Assembly: GCA_964023205.1 (NCBI GenBank)
Contig: OZ026838.1
Coordinates: forward strand, 30,159,843-30,223,842
DNA length: 64,000 bases
Direction of reading: 5' to 3'
From: Lutraria lutraria
Taxonomy: Eukaryota; Mollusca; Bivalvia; Venerida; Mactridae
Part shown: piece by piece, positions 36,900 to 48,800 of the stretch
Numbering within the stretch: the stretch's first letter is position 1
How the letters are laid out: each line of letters begins with the position of its first letter
Program-made: the position numbers and the translations under genes
Notes under the pieces: generated by a model
The model's input: only the letters and a program-made list of their open reading frames with translations
Told to the model about the DNA's origin: nothing
The model's database searches: none

Positions 36900-39800
36900 T
36901 TATGAGATTACAGTTTGCTGTCCCGATTGAAGACCTTTGCTGATAAGGAAGGCTTCTTGATTTGGATCCCGACCTAAAAAGTTTCTCAACATCACATCAG
37001 CATCCTAAAAAAGAAGATACACATAGTTGACTAAAATAAATACTTAATGCAAGTCATGTGACAGAAATTTACGGATAAAAATTATAAAATTTTAATATGC
37101 CTTAAAGTAAGACTTCATGTAAAATCTTCAGGTTTAGATTTGTACGCATTCACTCTCAATTGGCATTCATACAGTTCTTACAGAACTTAACACATGGAGA
37201 GTACACATCAAGAAAACTGTTCTGCTTGTGTACATACACCTTCCTAATGAACAGGACATTTTTTTTGTTTTTTTTGTTTTAATGGCCAACCATACACTTG
37301 TCACTCAAGCCAAGCGTATTATAATTGGTTAAACATTGCATTCAGACAGACTTTATTCATAAAACTTTGGTTAAATTTTTAACTGAAACAGAAAGTAAGA
37401 AACATACTATTAATTAACAATTTATTGGTTGTTTTTTAAAGAGAGAAGTCACTAACCAAAGAACCTCCTGGCTGTAATATGCATCTTCTATAATCAGCTC
37501 CAGTCTTGGGACACATCACTCCTTCTTTCTTAAATCTTGATGCAAACATATCCATACAAAACACTTCACTCCACTAAAAATACATACATAGAGGATATAA
37601 ATGAGTGTGGATTCCGTATTGAATTTACTGAACGAGTTAAATAAAACAGTATGAAGTGAGCCTCTTGAACAAGTTCAATAATTTCAAACCACGGAATCTA
37701 CACAAATTTAATACGAGGGTCATCCGTAAAGTTCGTGGACAGTGTTATTAATGAGACCAGTAAAAGATGTTTTACGCCAAAAATTTATGTACATATTATG
37801 TAATATATTGACCATATACATGCCAAATATCACAGCGAAATATTGACAGATAAAAATTTCAGCTATACAGATCAAACGCACATATGGATCTACGGAGCAC
37901 TTCAACAAACTTCACATCGACGTCACGTATACTCACGTACAATCACATTTTCTTGAAGTATTCGCCCTCAAATGTTATTTGCTGTGTCTTTACACCCATG
38001 TAGATAATATATCGTTATTCCAGCTTCCGTCACATGTTCTTGCGAAACTGCGCACCGCCATTTTAATATTCTCAATTAAATTAAATCGTTTTCTTTTCAA
38101 TTTTGGGAAGATCACTTGACCCATCGGTGCTAAATCTGGACTATAGGGACTTGAATGCTAATTTCTCAAAGCCAATATCAAAATATCACCTCAATATCAA
38201 AGATCTCGATACTTCTTTAGAATTATCAGCACTTGAAATGAACTTTAGTGTCTGCATGGGTGTACACACAGCCTTACACAGTACTTGGTAGCAGCGCGCT
38301 GCTCCGTACGCTCTGACGTCGACTTAAGTTTCTGTAATGAATTCAAATAAGCACAGTTCGTCCATGCTCGATAACTTTCTTATTACGCTGGCAATTACTT
38401 AAAAATTTAGCGACAAACATCACAAATAATTGCTGCAGCGTTCAAGGTCATTCTGTACGCTTCCATTCATTTTTATACAAATTACAGCACAAAGATTGCA
38501 ACAAAATGAATCCGCTTAATTGCAAAAAATCAAAGTGCTCCGTAGGCGCTGACTTGGGTTGCCTTGGTAACTCGTACCAGTGACTACACGAAAAAGTGAC
38601 AATTAAGAAGCAGAACTTGAGACAAAAGATGTCAATTATTGCCATGACAAATTTTAAAAATTATCACACCATTATAACCCCAAAAAGTTAGGTTGTCCAT
38701 GAACTTTACAGGTGACCCTCGTACACACTCTGAAAATACGTCGAAAACCAACATACTTTTTTGACATTGCTACTAATAACAAAAGAGTGACACATGCATA
38801 ATAAGGCTTTTTAATCAGGAGCACAAAAAATAGTTCTATTATGGAACATCATAAATAATATATACGTGAACATACCTAATGATATAAACAGTGTCTTTGC
38901 TTATTCAAATTGTTCAAATCAATTCAACAGCGTAGGAATAAATTCTTGTGATTAGGCTCATTTGCATATTATATGCACGGCCATGCCATGTCGTTTTTAC
39001 GGCACGGTTATGTGATAAAAGGAATTAAGATGCAGTTTTCAGCTATCAATTAAAATTTATATCAACAAGTTTACAGCACTGATAGGATCAGGTCAGAAAA
39101 AAATAGACTTCTGATTAATTTCTGATTACAAGAACAAACAAGAGCGGTTCCAACACTCGACTTTACACCGTCTCAGTAAGAACTATCTACCACTGAAGTT
39201 TCATGTTGCTACCTCCTATAGTTTCTGAGTTATGATCTTCATTAAAGTTTTTGCACAGACACATATCGAGGGTTCAGCGCAACAGTGTTGTAACTCATAT
39301 TGAAATAAGAACAAGTTACGACAGTGTTGCGCTGAGCCCTCGATATGCAGACGTCGCAGTGATAACAACAGTTCAACTTTTCTTTGAAAACAGACAAAAT
39401 AAAAATATGAATCAAAGCATGTCTCTTCAAAGACATTGATCATGTTCAAGTAGTATTCAGGAAAAAATGTTGTAAATCATTATTTGGATACCATCATAGA
39501 GCTTGTCAACATAATGATAAAACATTACCATGTAGCCGTAGTACTGAGCGTCATAACCACCAGCTAAATGACCAAATGATGCCGACATATTGGTACCCGG
39601 CGTGGAGGGGAATCCCATTAACTCTTCAGCTATTTGGGAATACAAGGCAGCAGTATCGGCCTAAAATAGAAAATTATACTCTCGTACACTAAGCTAGACA
39701 ACACAATAAAAACAAATAATTAAGTATAAACTCCATACATCAATTGAATGACTAAGTCTGGTTCTTGATACCAAAAAAAAACGTACTTTAAATATAATTA

Positions 39801-42800
39801 TGTAAGTACAGTACAATGTGCAAGCAAAGTGCTATTTCTATGCCCCGCCATTCAAAATGATGGAAGGGCATCAGTGTTATCCCTGTCCATCCGTGCATCT
39901 GCGTGTTCAAATTTTGGTTTCCAAGCAATAACTTGAGAAATATTTCATGGATTGGTTTCATATTTTACATGAATGTGTATAATAATAAGATAAAGGTCAA
40001 GCTAGATTTCCATTTAAAACCAAACATTTTCACAGGAGTTAATTTTCACAGGAGTTATGGCCCATTTTTGACTTAGCTCTCAGCACGGGCATTCATGCTG
40101 ACAATATCTACGAATGCAAGTTAGACATTAGATCTTTTGATTACATAAAGATACAATAATTCCAAACATTTAAGTACCTCAGCACGCGTGTGAATAGTTT
40201 GATCAAATGTTCCGAGAAGTATCTGCCTTGTATTGAACACACCAGCATTAGCTTTCCTACTGAGAAGCAGTTTCTCAAGTATATCATCTGGTATTGGTGT
40301 GCCATCCTTGTAATGTTTGGACATACGATTTAGTGGCTCTCTCTCCCAACACCAATTCTCCAACATCTGTGAGGGAGCCTCAACAAAATCTCTCTCCACA
40401 TGGGTGCCACTGAAGACAATCAATACTCAAAACTCACATTTATAGAGCTTCAAGATGGATGTAAAAATGATCAATTTTAAACTTACAATTGGTTATACAA
40501 TAGTAACACTGATTATTCAAAGAAAGCAATGATGACTATAAGCAAAGAAACAATTACCAATAAGCAAAGTAATTATTATTTAAAGAAAGTAATGATTATT
40601 CATAAGCAAAGAGATGATGTTGACGTTCGAACAATAAGAATGGTAAATATCATGTATAGACAGTAACGATTATTCAAAGGGGAAGCAAACATTTGATATT
40701 CATTACCAAATTAACACATTACATTTTAAAATAATACATAAAGAATGTTGAATTTAAATAAATATATTCATTTAGTGACGTAAAAACTTCACAACCTGAA
40801 AAACGCAAGCTCTGACTGGGCACAAATCTGATGCATGACATGTCCAAACTCATGGAAATATGTCTCCACCTATAAAATATAAAAGTCATGAGAGCATACT
40901 ATTAGCTATATATAAAGTAAATCCAGTCTATGATAAGACCAACACCATCAGAAAAGATTTGTTTTTCTTCATGATAAGTGTTCAGTAATCAACATGACTT
41001 TTTGTACATCATTTACTCCAGGTAGATTATAACATTGACATCAGAAATGTGGATAGTGCATTCAATTCAAAATGATATCTAACAATGCCTAAAAGTTACA
41101 GAACGTCCACTCCTAGAAACTGTACAGTCACATCTGTGTTAGAAGCCAGCTCCAACTAAAGGCCACCCTGTGAATAAAGGCCATTCATTTAGAAACTGGC
41201 GTTGATAATTTAGAACAAAATTATCCCCAAATAAAGGCCACCAGTCAATAAGGGCCACATTTTGTCTTCCCCGAAGATGGCCTTTTTTCACATGTTTGAC
41301 CGTATTACATAAATAATAGACACTGATAGAGTATGGTTGTACAATATCATATACTTCATGTAAGTGTATACATTAATCTGTATGCACATTTAGATAAAGA
41401 TAGGGGTGATGTGTGGTCGAGTGGTAACGCATTGGACTACAAAACGAAAGGTTGTGAGTTCGATTCTCGGCTCCGCCTTATGAATTCTCAGGGATACTTC
41501 TCAGTGTCCTTATCTCAACTACTGAGCCAAGTGTTTTGTAACAAAGGGCAAGGCATGTATCGGTGCTTTACACTGGGCACAATAAAGAACCAGGAAAAAC
41601 GGTTTAAAAAGAGAAGGGAAAATAAATGCCTGTTCCGCCTGTATCTTATCTCCCCTCTCTCTGGGACAGCTCTAAAATGACCATACCTGTCTAATGGGAC
41701 GCCAAACAACAGATAAATAAGACATTTGATAGAAAGTATTTACTGTAACAACATAAATGTAATTTTATTGATACCTCATCATGTGTAAGCAATGATGGTT
41801 TATCATCAGTTGGCTTGGTGAAGTTGGCTACCATGGCAGCTACACTAACCATACGGGTGTTATCTGCATACAAACATCCTGGCTATAAGGTAATATCATT
41901 AAATCATTAATTGAAATATCTAATACACAAGTACTTTAGTATTTAAGAATAACAATTTCATAAAAACAAGATGCACAAACTTAATTTTTTGTATCAAGTC
42001 TTGTGATTATTATCTTTCCTGGTATTAATTTGTGAAGTTGATGAAAGTTAGTATTTTGAGGATTTGTTTACAGGTAGGTTCCAGTATACTTGGTCACTTG
42101 TACTATACATTGTATTTCTATACAGCAACAAAAATGACGATTTATTACAGCTTAAATGACCATGCAATATAAACAAAGAAAATCACTGATGACACTGATG
42201 AGAATTAATGACATGAAATCATGAGGTTTCTGTTTGATATCAAAACATGAAATACAGCACATTTAATTACAGTCAAACCTGTGAATTAAGGTCACCCCTG
42301 GGAAGGACATAATGTGACTTTTATTGACAAGTGGCATTTATTCAGAGGTCATTTTGTTCTTAATAACAAATGACTGTTTTAAACAAATGGCCTTTATTCA
42401 CAGGGTGGTCTTTATTCTTAATTGGACGCTAATACAGGTTTGACTGTGCCACTCATACCAAGATCCTCCTTACCTGTAATCCGAAGCAAGCTGCATGGCC
42501 ATATTTACCCTCACGTGGAAATAAATCCAGATAGAAGTAACCAAGTAACTGTTTGTCAGCATTGTCAGTAACACTGTACTGTAAGAAAAGCAATAAAAAA
42601 TATTAAATTAAGGTAACATACATTAGAGCATCAATACTGGCAATGGGAAAAATTAAAGGGAATAAGATATGGGTACTCAATTTACTAGGAAGTTTGACTT
42701 CAATCAAATAACATAAAATGCAAACAAACCAGGTTTCCAAGAGTTAATTGAGTAGAAACCATTTACCTATCTAGAAATAGTGACCTTGACCCCAGAAACA

Positions 42801-45800
42801 CCAAATTGACACAAACTAAGTTTGACAGCAATATGTCAATCGATCATAAACCTGGTTAAACTGTAACAAAGTAAACTATTTGCTGACAATAAGCATCTTC
42901 CAAACATTGTTTTGAGGGTTCAGTGCAACAGTGTTGTAACTCATATTGAAATATGAACAATTTACGACAGTGTTGTGCTGATTAAATCATAAATCAAAAC
43001 GCAGATAAACATAAGTATTTCACAACTCAGTGCATATGACATTACAACAGTACTGAACATTTTTTATTATCTTTTATTAACTTTTATTATCAATTTTCAA
43101 AGTAACCAATTTATGGTAATTATTCTTATCTACTGAATTTCTTATTAACTGTCTGACTTGAATTTATCTCACAACTTATACTGTTACAGCTATATGTTTA
43201 GTTGTCACATATAGTTTTCATTTCTACACCTTGATAGACTTTAAAGTATGTCTTTGATAATAAATTAGAAATGCATCTGGAGGACATGAATACCCATAAG
43301 GGGCTATAACTCCTGTGAAAATGTTTGGATTTTCACGGAAATCGAACTTGACCTGTATTTTATTATTAAACACCTTCAAGTAAAATATGAAACCAATCCA
43401 ATCCCAATATTTGTTGAGTTATTGCTAAAAAAACAAACTTTGAACGGACAGAAGGATGGACAGACAAGGGTAACATTTTATACCCTACTGCCATTTCGAA
43501 TGGTGGGAGCATAATAATTGATGAAAATTACAAGCTAGTTACCATGGTGACATCCTCGTGCCAAACATCAGCTCCTTCAATCAGTTTGAACTCTAGTCCT
43601 AGTAATTCCTACAAGACATATCCAATACTTCATCACAATGTACATTAAATAGAAAACAATACCTTTATTCAGTTAGAATACACTATATAATGTTAATAAA
43701 CATTGTTACTTTTTAGGTAATAGGATAACTAATTGCAATTAAATTAATTCAACACAAATATGTACAATTTAGGACTGCTGTAATATTTTGACATCTTGTA
43801 GTGAACAGATTTCAGAATGGTAACTCATAAATTCAATAAAATGTATGTGCTAAGAATGAGAATGCAAGTCGATCCCTCTACGACAAGCCTTGTTAGTCCA
43901 ACAGTTACAAGCAAACCATCCATGTTTTAGTAATGATTAAGTACTGAGTTTCAATTGTTGAGCAGAGGTATCTTTCAAGATAGTAATTTAGACTAATTAA
44001 GAAATCAGTCAGTACCTGGTAAATATCTAAAAGTCCCTTTGTAACGACATCCATAGGAAAATATTCTTTCAGTGTATTTTGATCTACAGCATATTTCTGT
44101 TCCTCAACAATGGTCATATAGTATCTGTAATCCCACATGTTGATTTTGCCATCAAATTCAAATCCATGTGTCTCACACTGTCATATATATAAACAGTTTA
44201 TATGCATCAACAAAAAGATATCAGATTTAAAGAGCAAAACAAATAAATTTAACATTATCAACAATAAATAGTATTAATTTATCAGCTGTATGCTTTATTA
44301 CATTCTAAAATCACATAACAAAAATTATCCATTTATATTCATAAAAATAAAATTTCAGAAACTGACGCCATCTTCATTAATAGGTTTTTGTAATCAGATT
44401 CATAGTTTTGCACACAGACTGTCAGTATAGGAAAATGTTTATCTACGACATAATTTTCATGCTAATCCATACAGAGCTTTAAGAGATATAGGACTAAATC
44501 AAATTGGATTTAACTTGATCTAAAAGTGGCCCAGTTGAACAAGATCCTCTGATGCTACAACTAACTTCAACAGAAATAACTTAATACCATTTTAACATTT
44601 TTTTAATTCAAACAATTTGTCTGGAAGAAGTTTTTTTCTCTGGGGCTTAATATCACACCAACAGCTTTAATGTTGGAGTAAGACCCCAGCTGTACACCTG
44701 TGTAGAACCACAGACCATCTGTAAGTTACAAGGACAACTTGTGTCACATAGGGTCTGCTGGTCCCTGCTGAGATTTTATCTCACAGTGGTGAGAAGATAA
44801 TGCTTACTAATCAGAGACCATATAAACCACAGAAACCCTAGAAGACGTACATTCAAAACCATGATCTCTAAATCAGGAAATGTACTTCCATATTGAAATT
44901 CTTATAAGGTTTATACACTGATAAAATCTTGATGATCAATTTTGAGCATAATTTTAAATTGATCAACATCAATAATGTTAAAACCACATCGAGCCTCATT
45001 ATCGCTCATAAACCAATAAACAAAGAGAACTCGGGATGCCTTAAATTTCTTGAGTGATAAGATTTGTACTTACATCTTTTTTCTTGAACTCCAAGAACAA
45101 CTTGAGGTCATTCTCTTTTAAAGGTTTCAATTTTGTAGCCAGATCATCCAGGAATGTTTTCACTCTTTCAGCCGTTTTAGCCATTCTCATGTCAAGTACA
45201 AAGGCAGCATGTGTTGGGAAATCCAATATTTGAGCTTTCTAAACAAAACAAATTTTCAATAGATTTTATGCAATATTGTATTGTAACTTTATATCACATT
45301 GTCAATTATGTGCATGTATTTTGTTTGTTTCTATAGGATCAACGCCGTTTTTCAATGATATTTCTGTTATATACGGCAGCAGGTTCACTTAACCAGTTTT
45401 CCTGGACTGTATTCTAACCAGTACTTGCTTACCCTTCCACAAGGAACCAGCAACTTCTCTACATATGAAGGAAAGTCCACATTTTGGACAAATTTTCATG
45501 GAAGGGTATGACTTGCAGTGACCAGGTTTTGAACCCGGAATCACGGGTTACAAGTCCAGCACATTAACCAATAGACCATGGCTGCAGCCCGAATGTATTT
45601 TGAAATCATATAAAAAGGTTTTTACAGAGCTGAATCAGTATTATTTATATTACAATACTCATTAAGAGGTCCAAAGTGAATCAATTAATAGGACATGTGT
45701 TGAATTGTTATCATTCTGAGTTATAAGTTCATTTAGATTCACATCATAATTTTAGTACTGAATCAAACATCTTATAAATACATCTTCTAGCAGTGACACA

Positions 45801-48800
45801 ACCAACATGATACAGACCACACTATAATTTTTCTTCAATAAAATTGATCACATAGCAAAATATTGCACATAAATAAAATGTATAATTGACATATTAATTT
45901 ATGAACTCTGAAACTTAATAACTGATAATCACATTCAGTCATATGTGACAATCTATATTAAAATGCTATACAACAATCCTGACAATATATTTGTTGGATT
46001 TGTTATTGTTAATTGTAAGTTAATCAGCTGGTATTTAAATGATTTTTTTCATTCAGTAAAATACTATACATGAAATGAGCAACTTATCAAAATAAAAAAT
46101 ACTTTACTGATTTCAATTTTGCAGCAATATTGTGACAATACTTTATCTCATTTAGTTCCCTAAAAGAGTTAATAATAAAACTTTGTTACATACAAACCTC
46201 ATGCCTAAGTTTTACTAGTTCTTCAAGAATTGATGTATTCTCCTTCACACATCTGTGATTTGAAAAAAAAATGTTTGAAATAAAGTGACACCGTCAAGCT
46301 AAAAAGCCCAAGAGCAGATATCAACTTTAAACAAAGCAGTGCACATTTGAATAGAGGTTTGACATTATTTCTCCCAAAAGGATTCTTTGCTCAATTTATC
46401 ATCAATTATTATGGCAAATTTATTTCTGTAATCTTGTTCGAATTCACATTTGATAGGCATTCAGTCTTCACGAAAGTGGGAAAAATGTGCCGGACATTTG
46501 GTCAGGCATCAAAAATATTTGGCCGGACTGAATTAAATTTGGTTGGACCGAAAAATATTAGTAGTAAACAATAAAAATCAAAGGTTTTAACACTTTATAA
46601 ACAATAGAAATCACATGTTTTAACCATTTTTCTTAGCACAATATTACACAAAAAGAAACAGGACACATTTTGTCTTTAAGTCGGAAAATTTTCATTAAGA
46701 CACACAACAGCATTAAATATTTTTGTTTTATATTAAAACAGGTCTCCATATGACTATCAAATACCGGAATCGGACCGTACAGCGGGCGTTTATTCATGAT
46801 TATGATAATTAGTGTACATATAAGGTAAAAATAAAATGAATTGACCATACCTGGAATTAAAAGCTGTTTCTAGTCGTCTACGAGTTTCTGGATTTTGGGC
46901 TTTCTTCATGCACGGGAAATAATGAGGGTATTTCAAAGACAATTTGCATTTACCATTGTCTGCCTGTGAATGAGCATAAAAAGTTTTCATTTTGACTCAG
47001 GGCTAAATATTAACAGTAATCTCATTATTCTAAGTTAGCATTTTAATTGAAATCTAAAATTGAGAAATTCTTGTAATGCCGATAGTTAAAAAAATGCCAC
47101 TGATATTTTCCGACAATAATCTTTTAACTTGTATTCTTTAACATTGTAACAGCAGATTATGCACGATCTGCATTTAAGTATATGAAGTAGGTCTACAAAA
47201 GCTATATTTAGCATAATTATATATTTAAGTAGTTACCTTATCCAAAGATTTCACAAAATCGTCAGGAAGACCAGCTGATGAAAATAAATAGGACAAATAA
47301 TGAAATTTTAGAAATATTACAACATATATGAAACAGATTTGAGCATCATCACAATGTATAATAAACATTTAAATGAAACATAATATCATACAAATATGCA
47401 TAGGAGTAACAATCTTTATATTTTGTAAGTATGTACTAACAACATGTCAGTGTGCATATGTAATAGGAAGATGTGGGGCTCGAAACCTGTGCTCTCCTGC
47501 TTGCAAGTCAGATGCTCTACCGACTGAGCTTATCTGGCTTGATAATATCACAGCCAATTTATGTATACATACAAATACTATATATAAACCATACTGCTAC
47601 ATTCCTCCTTGTTTTTTATTCAAAGTAATTCATCACGACAACCACATGCTCCTTAGACTAATCCAGTCTTTGCTTTACCCTAGCTCTAGGTTCCCAAGGC
47701 TAGTCTCACACTCACAACATCAAGTGTAATAGGAGGAAGAAAATAATGTATCAGATACGAGGTTTGAACGCTGAACCTCGATCTCCAGCTTGCAAGTCAG
47801 ATGCTATACCAATTGATCTAATCAGGCTGGATAATATTACAGCTAATTTAATTATAAAATACTAAATATAACATACTTCTACACATATAATACATACTGA
47901 CTTAATTGGTTCTAATGGCATAGAACCCAATAAGCCAGCATATTATTCACACATACCTTCATTCAGTAATATACAACCCAAAAGAATGAATATTTCAAAG
48001 GTGTAAAAATGTATGGCATTAATATAAACAGAAATGGACATTCGTTTGAGATAGTCCCGAGAATTTTGGCTACTAACCTAGATCTTCCTCTGAAAATTCT
48101 AGAATGGTGTTTTCTTCATTCAAATTGTTGCTGAAATCAATTGATAAATCACTCATTCTCTTCTTAATTTCCTTGATTCTGTCTTGTTTATCTTTAGGTA
48201 AATGTAAACCTGTAGACACAATTCAAAAATAGATGACAACATGTTTTAGAAGCTGTGGATTGAAATCACTACGAACATATAAAGTAGCCAGCCAAGACAA
48301 GCTCAGGGTCAAAGATAAAATATGGCAGGGGTATATTTTTAGGAAATGGGAAGAAGCTGGGCCCTGGTAGAAGAGGAAAGAATTACATGAAAGAAGTAAA
48401 TTTAGAAAATATTTATAATGCAAATAGGAGAAAGATTTTTTTCCAAGGGGAAGACACTATCAGTATCACTTTCTTAGTAAAAAATCTTTATGAGAACACA
48501 TACAAAAATCAAATATTGATTTTTGTGTATACATGTGTTTGCAAGTAATCCAATAATTTTGCTTTCTTAGCAAAATGCAACACAATGCAAAAAGTACTTC
48601 AGTATAGAGCAGAAAGTAATCGTTGAGTGAAGTAATTTCAAAATTGGTTTTGGAGAAGGTTCTTTTTTTAGCCTCAGACTTAAATGTTAAAATACTACCT
48701 CAGTAGTGATGTCTTCAAGCAATATCTACAAACTAATATTATAAACATACAGTATGAATGCAATCTAGTTAAGATCATAATGATAAGACATTAATTGAAA

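Noticed and set aside
41333..41680. 115-codon ORF
   Set aside because: It runs through the tRNA-derived SINE and has no protein-like composition.
47461..47545. possible tRNA-Ala(TGC) gene
   Set aside because: The acceptor stem does not pair, the anticodon stem has a mismatch, and a diverged sister lies 300 bp away, so it is a SINE head.
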